Below, in pieces: positions 24,035 through 32,042 of a DNA stretch of 64,000 nt (position 1 is the stretch's first letter; each line of letters starts with the position of its first letter). The notes beneath the pieces are model-generated. The model ran no database searches, was not told the DNA's origin, and saw only the letters and a list, made by a program, of their open reading frames with translations. This DNA is from Natrinema halophilum (GTDB lineage: Archaea > Halobacteriota > Halobacteria > Halobacteriales > Natrialbaceae). Where the stretch lies: contig NZ_CP058601.1 in the NCBI RefSeq assembly GCF_013402815.2, forward strand, positions 3,534,001 through 3,598,000, given 5' to 3'. Position numbers and translations under genes: made by a program.

Positions 24035-24664
24035 TCACGCCGACTCGAGCAGCGTTCGCTCGAAAAACGTCGCGACGGACCCCGCGATCTCGTCGTGTGC
24101 GCCGAGAAAGAAGTGATCGCCGGACAGCGCCGTCACGCCGTCACCGCGATCCCGTGCCCGCTCGACGATCGGCTCCCAGTCGACGGTCGTGTCACGCTCG
24201 CCGTAGAGGACGTGCAGGGGGGATTCGAGCGCATCCAGCGCCTCGAGCGCGTCGAGGTCGTCGGCGAGTTTGACAGTCGGTGCGAGGACAGCGACCGCAT
24301 CGGGGTTGGGATCGGTCTCCGCCGCGGCGAGCAACGTCAGGCTCGCGCCGAAACTGTACCCGAAGACGCCGACCGGGAGATCGTTGGCCGTTTCCCCGTC
24401 GTATTCGTTGCGGGCCCATCGAACGGCGTTCCGAACGTCTTCCCGCTCGCCGTAGCCCTCGTCCCACGCACCGTAATCGAATCGCAGGCACGCGATGCCT
24501 GATTCCCGAAGTGCCTTCGAGACCGCGACGAGGCGCTGGTCGCTTCGCGAGCCGCCGTGTTGGGGATGGGGCGGACAGGCCACGACGATTGCATTCGTCG
24601 GTCCTTCAGGTTGCTCGAGCGTCCCCCGAACGTCGCGACTGCCGGGTAGCAAGACATCGGTCAT
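24035..24664 (-). CDS. Alpha/beta hydrolase (dienelactone hydrolase-like)
   Basis: 209 residues from ATG 24664 (MTDVLLPGSRDVRG...); the frame to 24799 adds a non-family N-terminus. It shows the oxyanion loop CPPHPQHGGSRSD, the RFDYGAWDEGYG strand and the nucleophile elbow GYSFGAS. The acid Asp sits in LYGERDTTVDW and the catalytic His in SGDHFFLG. This composition, with a short cap, fits the small dienelactone-hydrolase/KANL3-type serine hydrolases. The substrate cannot be predicted. It follows the M23 membrane gene on the same strand after 97 bases and could be co-transcribed with it. Confidence 0.88.
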   Translation of the reverse strand: MTDVLLPGSRDVRGTLEQPEGPTNAIVVACPPHPQHGGSRSDQRLVAVSKALRESGIACLRFDYGAWDEGYGEREDVRNAVRWARNEYDGETANDLPVGVFGYSFGASLTLLAAAETDPNPDAVAVLAPTVKLADDLDALEALDALESPLHVLYGERDTTVDWEPIVERARDRGDGVTALSGDHFFLGAHDEIAGSVATFFERTLLESA

Positions 24665-24761
24665 AGCGTGTCGTTGTAGATCCCCTCCCATCAACCCTCG
24701 TCGTCCGTAGGTTCGACACCGAGACGTAAACTCTCGACAATCGAAGCCCACATCCCTTTCA

Positions 24762-26405
24762 CTACGGGCCATCGACGCTATGCTCGGCAAACCTGTCACC
24801 TAAGCGCCGTCTGTTGAACTCGCCAAGAGCTCCGTAGCCGGTGAATCCGATCGAGAAAAATAGCCCTGCTATCGATTGCGGTCCGACACCGGCGAACGGA
24901 TCGGCTTGAGTGACCACGGTGAGGACACCGGCAACGAGTCCGACGCCGAGGGCAGTCCCGATCCAATTAGCCCGTCGGCCGAAATCGTTCCCACGACGGA
25001 CCGCGAATCCGACCCGAGCGGCCACCCCGATCGCCAGTCCCGCGCCGAGAAGGAGTGCAACGAAACCTCCGGATACGACGATCGACCCGAAGAACGTGAC
25101 GATGGCACCGACGCACACACCGAAGCAGGTGCGCCGTACCGTTGCGATTCCCGCACGGCTGTCGTCCGAGGAGCGTGCTAGGGGCTCGTCGGCGTCGGAC
25201 GGGACTCCCCCGCTGCGATGGCTCGAGTTGCCGTCGTTTTCACCGCCGTACGTGACTCGTTGGCCGGCAGAGATGTACGACCGAGCAGGGCCTGCTTCGT
25301 CACGGTGCGAGGAAGACTCGTCGTTCGGCCCGCCGTCACCGACGGTTGTCTGATCCCCGGTATCGGCCTCGAGTAGCCGTTCTCCCGCTCGGTTTTCGTC
25401 CAGACCGGGATGGGAGTCGATATCCGAAGCCTCGGCCCCCGGCCACTGAATCGTAATGCCGTCGAAGGCGACCGGGAGCCCGGCCGAGAGTTCGAAGACC
25501 GGATGATCCTGAATCTGGAAGTGAAGGTGGGGTTCCGAAGAGTTGCCCGAGTGACCGCACCGACCGACAAGCTCGCCGCGGTCGACGCAGTCTCCGGGTG
25601 CGACCGTCAGGCTGCCGGGTACGAGGTGGGCGAGACAGCTGTATTCGTCGGGAGCGTGCTGAATCACGACGTAGCAACCCCGGATATCCCGTTTCAACGG
25701 ATGGGAGAGCCCACCGCCGTACGAGGCTTCGAAGTCGGTCTCGAAGGCATCGACGACGACACCCGCGGCCGGTGACCGAATCGGCTCCTCGTAGCAATAG
25801 TAGTTCTCGACGCCCGCTCCGGTGTTTTCGGGCGATGTCCGACCATCATCGTCGGTGATGACGAAATCGTACGCGTACCGCTGGTTCACGGGGAACCAGG
25901 AGTGAGAATAGTTCTGATCGTGGCTTCCGTTGACGACGGTCCAGGTGCCGTCGAACGGGAGTCGATAGGGGACGCGTTGCTCGTAGCTCTCGGGGTCGGG
26001 GAACGAACCGCGGTGACGAGCGAACGCGACGGCACTGCCGAAAAGCTGGAGCAGGTCCTGGGTCATCACGAGAGGGTTGAGAAACGTCAGTGGCATCATG
26101 AGCATCCACGCGGCGTATGCACGCCAGTCTCCGAGGTGAATCCAGTCGGTCGGTTCTTCGCTGTCTTCGTCGGAACCCCGTCGCAACACCACGTCGACGA
26201 GCGGTGCGACGAACGGCCAGAAGAAAACGAGGAAGAAAAGCGCGAACACCTGCAGAAACGCCAGCGATTCGATGACGTAGCCGGGAAGCGAAAGCAGACC
26301 CAAAAGCGCGATGTGCATCGGCTCGAACGACCGGAGACGCCGCCGAAGCCGTGTGGCAAGCGATATCGTACTGCTGGGTTTCGGTTCCTCCCTCATTGGT
26401 CCCAC
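24762..26405 (-). CDS. Membrane protein with M23 (LytM-like) peptidase domain
   Basis: 547 residues (ATG 26405 or 26396). The order is: two to four N-terminal membrane helices (about 30-72 and 95-128), an M23-like domain at about 145-330, an acidic Ser/Asp/Glu linker (about 335-405), and four or so C-terminal helices (about 415-535). The peptidase part has D180 in NQRYAYDF, H260 in LAHL and the HLH pair at 293-295 (SEPHLHFQ), all expected zinc ligands. The usual HxxxD His before D180 is replaced by Arg/Tyr. M23 enzymes cut peptidoglycan cross-links in bacteria. Haloarchaea lack peptidoglycan, so the target must differ. It is divergent from a regulator across a promoter with an inverted repeat. 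Confidence 0.85.
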   Translation of the reverse strand: MGPMREEPKPSSTISLATRLRRRLRSFEPMHIALLGLLSLPGYVIESLAFLQVFALFFLVFFWPFVAPLVDVVLRRGSDEDSEEPTDWIHLGDWRAYAAWMLMMPLTFLNPLVMTQDLLQLFGSAVAFARHRGSFPDPESYEQRVPYRLPFDGTWTVVNGSHDQNYSHSWFPVNQRYAYDFVITDDDGRTSPENTGAGVENYYCYEEPIRSPAAGVVVDAFETDFEASYGGGLSHPLKRDIRGCYVVIQHAPDEYSCLAHLVPGSLTVAPGDCVDRGELVGRCGHSGNSSEPHLHFQIQDHPVFELSAGLPVAFDGITIQWPGAEASDIDSHPGLDENRAGERLLEADTGDQTTVGDGGPNDESSSHRDEAGPARSYISAGQRVTYGGENDGNSSHRSGGVPSDADEPLARSSDDSRAGIATVRRTCFGVCVGAIVTFFGSIVVSGGFVALLLGAGLAIGVAARVGFAVRRGNDFGRRANWIGTALGVGLVAGVLTVVTQADPFAGVGPQSIAGLFFSIGFTGYGALGEFNRRRLGDRFAEHSVDGP

Positions 26406-26433
26406 AGTCGACCCGACAGCATGTAATCACTTT

Positions 26434-26449
26434 GTGAAGCACATTTCAC
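26434..26449. promoter_or_regulatory. Inverted repeat GTGAA-N6-TTCAC between divergent genes
   Basis: gtgaa at 26434-26438 and ttcac at 26445-26449 form a perfect 5-base inverted repeat with a 6-base centre. It lies 28-44 bases from the start of the M23 membrane gene and about 76 bases before the regulator. Its position fits an operator for the adjacent winged-helix protein. This is a positional inference only. Confidence 0.4.
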
Positions 26450-26524
26450 GAGACACAGTACCACGATTGAGGGGGCGGTCACACGTCCCGAACGATCAAT
26501 GTGCTGTCGAAACAACGGACAATC

Positions 26525-27385
26525 ATGACGACGGCCGACGAGTCCGAACCGACCGCTCGTGAGGCGTTTTCACTGCTCGGTCACGAGATCCGACTCGAGA
26601 TCCTTCTGGCGCTACTCGACGGGTGGCGGGCCGTCTATACGGACCCCCGCTCGTATGCGGACCTGATGGATGCGGTCGGCATGCGTGACAGCGGGAAGTT
26701 CAATTATCACCTCGATAAACTACGGGGAGTCTACGTCAGGGAAGTCGAGGACGGGTATGTTCCCACGGCGAGCGTGACGGCGCTATACCGGTCCGTGCTA
26801 GCTCATCGGCCGACCGAACGAACCGAGTACGACCCAACGGCCATCGATTCGGATTGTCCACGATGTGACGCGAAGGCGGTCCTGCGGTACAACCGCGGCT
26901 TCGTCTCCATCGAATGTTCCGCGTGTGACGACTGGGCCGGCTTTACGTATCCGTTTCCGAAAAACGGGTTCGAAACACGAAACGCGGACGCGGTCGCCCG
27001 AGCGACCGTCCGTCGCGCAAGGCATCATATCGGTATGGCTCGGACGGGACAGTGTCCGTTCTGTGCGGGCGGGACTGCGGTCGACATCGATCTCGAAACC
27101 ACTGCAGCCGACGATCAGATGATCGAGATCGCCTGTGACACCTGTACGTTTCTCGTCGGCGTGGAACCGCTCCAGTCGCTGTTGACCGACAATCGCGTCG
27201 CCGGTGCACTCGCCGATGTCGGCGTCGATCTCGAGCGGTACGACTGGGAACTACCGACCCCGGCGATGCGAATCAAATCGCGAGACCCCGGCCGTGTCGT
27301 CCTTGAAGTCGACGGCGAAATGGGATCGGCAACGATTCTCGTCGACGAAACGTTTTCCGTCCGATCGGTTACCACCGACCGGTAA
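26525..27385 (+). CDS. Winged-helix regulator with zinc-ribbon domains (DUF7347/DUF7351-like)
   Basis: 286 residues from ATG 26525 (MTTADESEPT...). The N-terminal winged helix (about 10-90) includes AFSLLGHEIRLEILLALL and a recognition region GMRDSGKFNYHLDKLRGVYV. The rest holds two Cys clusters: CPRCDAKAVL ... IECSACDDW and CPFCAGGT ... IACDTCTF. These are likely zinc ribbons embedded in beta-rich domains with an acidic end. This is a widespread haloarchaeal ArsR-like architecture, named DUF7347/DUF7351 in my memory. It is divergent from the M23 peptidase gene and is a good candidate to control it. Confidence 0.82.
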   Translation: MTTADESEPTAREAFSLLGHEIRLEILLALLDGWRAVYTDPRSYADLMDAVGMRDSGKFNYHLDKLRGVYVREVEDGYVPTASVTALYRSVLAHRPTERTEYDPTAIDSDCPRCDAKAVLRYNRGFVSIECSACDDWAGFTYPFPKNGFETRNADAVARATVRRARHHIGMARTGQCPFCAGGTAVDIDLETTAADDQMIEIACDTCTFLVGVEPLQSLLTDNRVAGALADVGVDLERYDWELPTPAMRIKSRDPGRVVLEVDGEMGSATILVDETFSVRSVTTDR

Positions 27386-27477
27386 CTCACAACGCGAGGG
27401 TGGATGTGTACCGAACGTACGACGAGCGGTTACCAGCGCGTCGGTTCCGATCGTCATGGACTGTTGCTGAAGTGATG

Positions 27478-27484
27478 TTTTTAA
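27478..27484 (+). promoter_or_regulatory. TATA box of pspA
   Basis: tttttaa at 27478-27484, centred about 29 bases before ATG 27510, as expected for a leaderless haloarchaeal transcript. Confidence 0.55.
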
Positions 27485-27509
27485 GGCCGGCGAACCATAC
27501 GTTGCGAGT

Positions 27510-28352
27510 ATGGGCATCCTCTCTCGGACTTCCTACGTCATCCGGTCGAAGATCAACTCGGTGCTCAACCGGGCCGAAGATCCGACCGAAACGCTGGACT
27601 ATTCCTACGAGCAGATGCGGGATCAACTCCAGCAGGTCAAACGCGGGATCGCTGATCTGACGACGCAGAAAAAGCGCCTCGAGATGCAGAAACGCCGCCT
27701 CGAAGAAAACGTCGAGAAACACAACGATCAGGCACGAACGGCGGTTCAGCAGGATCGGGAGGATCTGGCGCGACGCGCCCTCGAGAAGAAGAAAACGAAG
27801 ATGAACCAGATCGAAGATCTGGAACGGCAAATTTCGGACCTGCAGAGCCAGCAGGACAGTTTGATCGACCAAAAGAACGAACTTCAGACCCGCATCGAAG
27901 AGTTCAGAACCAAGAAGGAGACGATGAAGGCCCGCTACGAGGCCGCTGAGGCGAGCTCTACGGTTTCGGAGGCGATGACGGCCACGGGCGAAGAGTTCGA
28001 GGACGTCGGCCGTGCCATCGAGCGCGCCGAAGAGCAGACCGAAGACATGGAAGCCCGCGCGGCTGCCCTCGACGAACTCCACGAGTCGGGGGCATTCGAG
28101 GACGTCATGTCCGACAAGGACAACATCGACCGCGAACTCGAACAACTCTCCACCGACAGCGGCGTCGAAGCCGAACTCGAGACCCTCAAGTCCGAGGTGG
28201 GACAAGACGAATCGGCGACGGAATCCGATGTCGAGACCGAGGCTACGCCCGAGACCGACGTGGATGAAGCGGAACTGACCGACCTCGAGTCCGGTGATCA
28301 GGAAGACGTCGAGTCCGAGCTCGCGGAGCTTCAGGACGAGGAGAACGCCTGA
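27510..28352 (+). CDS. pspA: PspA/IM30 family membrane-stress protein
   Basis: 280 residues. The start MGILSRTSYVIRSKINSVLNRAEDP is the family's amphipathic helix plus first coiled-coil turn. A long Lys/Glu/Gln coiled coil (about 25-185) with YSYEQMRDQLQQVKRGIADL and repeated heptads follows, then helices to about 225 and a disordered acidic tail (residues 225-280). PspA/Vipp1 proteins polymerise on stressed membranes and preserve the proton barrier. The acidic extension is common in haloarchaeal copies. It has its own leaderless promoter and no PspF-type regulator nearby. Confidence 0.93.
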   Translation: MGILSRTSYVIRSKINSVLNRAEDPTETLDYSYEQMRDQLQQVKRGIADLTTQKKRLEMQKRRLEENVEKHNDQARTAVQQDREDLARRALEKKKTKMNQIEDLERQISDLQSQQDSLIDQKNELQTRIEEFRTKKETMKARYEAAEASSTVSEAMTATGEEFEDVGRAIERAEEQTEDMEARAAALDELHESGAFEDVMSDKDNIDRELEQLSTDSGVEAELETLKSEVGQDESATESDVETEATPETDVDEAELTDLESGDQEDVESELAELQDEENA

Positions 28353-28524
28353 TCGACACCGGCGACGCTGCGGTGGGTCGTGCAAAAACGGAAACGGCAG
28401 CGACTCGCTGGACCGGGTCCTGACGTTTCACTCGTGGCGTTTTCTCTCGGTACAGACTGCATTTTTGGTTCCGTTCGAGCGCTGCCCCGGTTTCCCTCGT
28501 TTGAAACCAGGAGAAACGGTTACG

Positions 28525-28905
28525 ATGGTCCGCGTGAAACCTTCACACATGGGTGAGCGATCCGCACCGTCCGCGTTCGACTCCATCTCGGTAACCGAGC
28601 AGGCGGTCCTGCTCGGCGTCGCCGCACTCGCCCGCGATGGCGAGACACCGGCTCAGACACACGAGGTTCGAAAGCGCTGCCAGCAGCATCTCTCCGGCCT
28701 CGATACGGAGGTCGTCGGGACGATCACCGAGGCGGACGTCATCCGGTCGCTGTACAGGCTCGAGGAAGCGGGCCTCGTCGACGAGAACGAGTCGACGAAA
28801 ACGTCGCCGACCGGAAAGGGCCGACCGTCGTACACGCTTTCCGTACGGCCCGACGTGGTCTACGACGCGGTCGCTGATAGCCTTCGTAACGGATCGTCGG
28901 AGTAA
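28525..28905 (+). CDS. Stand-alone winged-helix protein resembling the Orc1/Cdc6 C-terminal domain
   Basis: 126 residues from ATG 28525; ATG 28549 (MGERSAPSAF) is an alternative. One winged-helix domain is visible: SISVTEQAVLLGVAALARDGETPAQTHEVR, a helical middle, TEADVIRSLYRLEEAGLVDEN, then the wing GKGRPSYTLSV. The layout, the VLLGVA-LA-DGETPA opening and the LE-AGLV wing match the C-terminal domain of archaeal Orc1/Cdc6 initiators, but no AAA+ part is present. It could be a transcription regulator or a DNA-binding remnant of that family. It follows pspA after a 172-base gap. Confidence 0.75.
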   Translation: MVRVKPSHMGERSAPSAFDSISVTEQAVLLGVAALARDGETPAQTHEVRKRCQQHLSGLDTEVVGTITEADVIRSLYRLEEAGLVDENESTKTSPTGKGRPSYTLSVRPDVVYDAVADSLRNGSSE

Positions 28906-28945
28906 CCGGTGGACAGGCGGCGGTCGCTTCGGTCGACCGTTTCGA

Positions 28946-29455
28946 TCACGTGGGCGTCCCCAGTACGGTGATGTCGTAATCGGCGACGGTCGTCGGCGAC
29001 TCGAGGACGACGACCACGAACTCCCACGTCGAGCCGGCGTTTAGATCGCCAGTACTGGCGAGATATCTCCCGATCTGGTTGCCGGCGTCGTCGTACACCC
29101 GCGTCCGAACTTCGACGATCTGAATCCGGTTGGTGCCCGTATTCTCGACGGTTCCCTGGACTGTCGAGCCGAGATAGCCGTCCTCGACGACGAACTCGTG
29201 AGCCGTCAGCGAGAGCGGATCGAGGGGCGTTACCGACGTGCTCGGTTGGCTCTGGGCGAGCGCCGCCGCGGTGCCCATCTGTGCCGCCGACCGGTTCGAA
29301 TAGTTGCTGGCGTTTAGATCGCCCATATTTCCGTCTTCGTAGGTCGGTTCGCCGCCGATGCCCCCGCTACCTGTACAGCCAGCCGTTGCAGTCGGTATTG
29401 CAGCCCCGATCGCCGCGAGCACCTGCCGTCTGTTGACCGTCCTCGCACGGGTCAT
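28946..29455 (-). CDS. Tat lipoprotein with FxLYD-like domain
   Basis: 169 residues. The N-terminus NRRQVLAAIGAAIPTATAGCTG combines a twin-arginine signal with a lipobox (TAGC), predicting export and lipid anchoring at the cell surface. After a short low-complexity spacer comes a beta-sandwich of about 90 residues: LTAHEFVVEDGYLGSTVQGTVENTG, then VRTRVYDDAGNQIGRYLA and an aromatic Trp-Glu-Phe strand. This FxLYD pattern is frequent in haloarchaeal surface lipoproteins. Function unknown. It is convergent with the Orc1/Cdc6-like gene. Confidence 0.8.
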   Translation of the reverse strand: MTRARTVNRRQVLAAIGAAIPTATAGCTGSGGIGGEPTYEDGNMGDLNASNYSNRSAAQMGTAAALAQSQPSTSVTPLDPLSLTAHEFVVEDGYLGSTVQGTVENTGTNRIQIVEVRTRVYDDAGNQIGRYLASTGDLNAGSTWEFVVVVLESPTTVADYDITVLGTPT

Positions 29456-29654
29456 CGTCGCCGGGCCCGCGACCTCGAGTAGTGGTTGTCATCGAGCATT
29501 TGCCACACCGACACCGCGGACGTATTTCAGTGTCGACCTTGAATCGCCAACTCTACTCTCGACTGCGCGTCGGCTTGGCGGATTCCGGTCGTTCTCGACG
29601 ATTCTCCTCCGGTTCCGAATCGATCGGGTTTCGCGTTAGTGACTGTCGCTACCG

Positions 29655-30752
29655 ATGTGTGCAACGCAGGCCCTTATTGCCGAGTCGATGGAACGGTTCC
29701 CTATGGTGTCCTCCGAGAGCGACGAGACGATCGAGTCCTACGGGGCCAGGATCGGCACTCGATCGGGGCCATTGCCGCGAGCCCGGGAGTGGCTGTTGAT
29801 CGAAGGTGATCGCATCGTCGTTACGGCTCTCCTCTCAGTCGTCATTATCTTCGTCATTCTCGTTCTCCACGAAATCGGCCTCATCTCGTTCGTTAACCCG
29901 AACTCCGTGACGCGAGTGGCAAGCGGCATGATCGCGGGAACGTTCTCACTCGTAACGCTCGTGGTTTCGATTAACCAGCTGATCCTCTCACAGGAGTTTG
30001 CGTCGGCCGGAAAGGCCCAGGAGCGCCTCGAGTCGGTCATCGGGTTCCGTGCGGACGTCGCCGACGAAGCGTCGGTTTCCGCAAGTCCCGCTTCGCCGAC
30101 CAAACTACTCGAATTGCTCGTCGAATCGATTTCTCGAGATGCAAACGCGCTCGACGACGCGGCCACCGATCACGAGGAAGAGGTGCGACGAGCGATTACA
30201 CGATACACGAACGCCGTACAAGCTGAGACTGATCGAATCGACGAAACGCTCGAACACGCTTCGTTTGGCACGTTCAGTGCCGTGTTAGCGGCGGCCGACT
30301 ACGACGAAGACTGGCAGTTGTACGTCGGATCTCACCTCCGCAGCGCACACGCCGACTCGCTGTCGCCGACCGCCACCGAGCGGCTCGACGACCTGATCGA
30401 GTCCCTGAAATTATTCCACGTAGCCGGAGAACAGTTCAAAACGACGTACCTGCAACGGGAGCTGACCCGGTTTTCACAGTTGACGGTGTACTGTGGCGTC
30501 CCGTCGATCCTGTCGGCAATCCTCATCGGACTCCTCTATGCCGACGTTACCGGCCCAAGCGTCAACATTGCCGCGCTCCCCTACGTCGCGATCGGATTGA
30601 TCGTTATCGTTCTCTCGCCGCTTGCACTTCTCGTGTCGTTTATCCTTCGGACGACGACGATCACGCGACGAACGGCATCCTCCGGGCCGATGCTCCCGCA
30701 GAAGGATCCTGAGGAAGGTCCCTTCGACGTGACGTACAGCGAGGAGGGGTAA
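29655..30752 (+). CDS. Four-helix membrane protein, function unknown
   Basis: Up to 365 residues; ATG 29655, 29688 or 29703 are all possible. Two hydrophobic helices (VVTALLSVVIIFVILVLHEI and VASGMIAGTFSLVTLVVSI) precede a cytosolic or external helical domain of about 190 residues, rich in Glu, Asp and Ala. Two more helices close the protein (VPSILSAILIGLLYADV and VAIGLIVIVLSPLALLVSF). The end is charged (RTTTITRRT ... EEG). The 2+2 topology with a large central loop recalls bestrophin-like or mechanosensing-type haloarchaeal membrane proteins, but I see no family motif. Confidence 0.75.
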   Translation: MCATQALIAESMERFPMVSSESDETIESYGARIGTRSGPLPRAREWLLIEGDRIVVTALLSVVIIFVILVLHEIGLISFVNPNSVTRVASGMIAGTFSLVTLVVSINQLILSQEFASAGKAQERLESVIGFRADVADEASVSASPASPTKLLELLVESISRDANALDDAATDHEEEVRRAITRYTNAVQAETDRIDETLEHASFGTFSAVLAAADYDEDWQLYVGSHLRSAHADSLSPTATERLDDLIESLKLFHVAGEQFKTTYLQRELTRFSQLTVYCGVPSILSAILIGLLYADVTGPSVNIAALPYVAIGLIVIVLSPLALLVSFILRTTTITRRTASSGPMLPQKDPEEGPFDVTYSEEG

Positions 30753-30932
30753 CAGCCCTCAGAAGCTCTTTTCCCCTCTGCTGGCGTGAATAAACACTGG
30801 CTACTGTCCGTCGGTGAGAACACAGCCCCAATCGCCGCTTTACGCGACGGCCGAACGTGGGGATGGCTGTTGCTTCGTCGGCAACAACAGGTCGTTCATC
30901 GCCTCGTCGAAACGATGCTTTGCGCGTCGCTT

Positions 30933-31364
30933 TCAGACCTCTTCTTGTTGTTCGTCCAGGAACTCGTGGGCCTCCTCGAGTATTTCTCGTGGACCGTCTT
31001 GGGTGACGGTGTTGACCGCCTGTTCGTAATCGCGCCACTGCAGGTCGCGGTGTTCGTTCGAGAGTTCCGCACTTGCCTCGAACGACTTCGCTATGAAGAG
31101 GTGAACGGTTTTGTGGATCGTCTTGCCGTTCGCCTCGAAGACGTAGTCGTAGTCCCTGCGAAAGCCGTCGAGTAGTCGGAACTGTTCGATACCTGCCTCT
31201 TCCGTTACTTCGCGGATCGCCGTCTGTTGTAGTTCTTCGTCCCCTTCGACACCGCCCTTGGGAAACTCCCAGTCGCCCGGGCGGCTCTTGAGTAGAAGAT
31301 ACTCGCGCCGGCCCCGCGTATCGCGGAAGAGGATCGCGCCTGCGCTCGTAGCTTCGACTGCCAT
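30933..31364 (-). CDS. Nudix hydrolase (diadenosine tetraphosphatase type)
   Basis: 143 residues from ATG 31364 (MAVEATSAGAILFRD...); the frame stays open to 32210 but that part is antisense to the uS10-like and amidohydrolase genes. The Nudix box is complete at about 37-59: GG-x5-E-x6-AIREVTEEAGI. The start EATSAGAILF and the YLLLKS ... WEFPKGGVE pattern match bis(5'-nucleosyl)-tetraphosphatases, which clear Ap4A. Haloarchaeal copies are small and stand-alone. Substrate assignment is by family only. It is convergent with the four-helix membrane gene. Confidence 0.9.
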   Translation of the reverse strand: MAVEATSAGAILFRDTRGRREYLLLKSRPGDWEFPKGGVEGDEELQQTAIREVTEEAGIEQFRLLDGFRRDYDYVFEANGKTIHKTVHLFIAKSFEASAELSNEHRDLQWRDYEQAVNTVTQDGPREILEEAHEFLDEQQEEV

Positions 31365-31547
31365 TGACTGTGCTAGTAGGTGCGACGTTAAGAGAATATC
31401 GGACTGTTCGTCCAACGTACACTGATTGCGGAGTCGATTGTCACGATGTCGGACGCTGGATCTCCACAGTCGTACACGGGACCACCCGACCCCGCCGTCT
31501 CTCAGCAAGTTTTTACGCGCCGACCGTGGAGGATCTATAACACAGCC

Positions 31548-31883
31548 ATGACCTTCGTCACGCGCCTGACGCTCCAGAGCGGCGACCGAGCCGCACTCGA
31601 TGGTATCGTCGAGGACATCAAAGACACCGCCGAGCGAAAGGGGGCGGCGCTGAAAGGCCCGCACTCCCACCCACCGGAGAAACTCTCCGTTCCCCAGCGT
31701 TGTCGACTCCACGCCGACGACGACCGGCGATTTTCCTCCTGGGAGTACACCGTATTTACCCGCGAACTCGAAATTCACGGTCACGACAACCTCGCGCGAA
31801 ACATCGCCTCGCAGAACTTCCCTGACTCGGTCCACATCGAGGCCGAAGTCGAGCAGATTCACGGCGCGGGTCGCGGGAACTGA
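31548..31883 (+). CDS. uS10/mL48-family protein (S10 paralogue)
   Basis: 111 residues from ATG 31548; the frame from 31446 adds a non-family part. The sequence FVTRLTLQSGDRAALDGIVEDIKDTAERKGAALKGPHSHPP (shown by its key parts LQSGDRAALD, AERKGAALKGPH) and a later FTRELEIHG follow ribosomal protein S10. That includes the basic GPH loop that contacts rRNA in true S10. A TATA element (gtttttac, 31509-31516) precedes it. It is longer and more acidic than ribosomal S10, which in archaea sits beside EF-1alpha. This copy is likely a specialised paralogue, possibly NusE-like in transcription or ribosome-associated. Confidence 0.82.
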   Translation: MTFVTRLTLQSGDRAALDGIVEDIKDTAERKGAALKGPHSHPPEKLSVPQRCRLHADDDRRFSSWEYTVFTRELEIHGHDNLARNIASQNFPDSVHIEAEVEQIHGAGRGN

Positions 31884-32013
31884 TAGCATCGGGTACCGCG
31901 TCTGGGTGTGGCCGAGTCGACTCGGCAACGCCATGCCATCACCCGGCCGAAACGGAGTGACAGCTGATGGCTGTCTTCCCCCGCTTCGTCTCGGTGCGCG
32001 AGCGTCGACAGGG

Positions 32014-32021
32014 CTTTTTAT
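32014..32021 (+). promoter_or_regulatory. TATA box of M20 amidohydrolase gene
   Basis: ctttttat at 32014-32021, about 26 bases before ATG 32043. It supports that start and leaderless transcription. Confidence 0.5.
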
Positions 32022-32042
32022 CGTTCCCGTCGATATCGGGGT

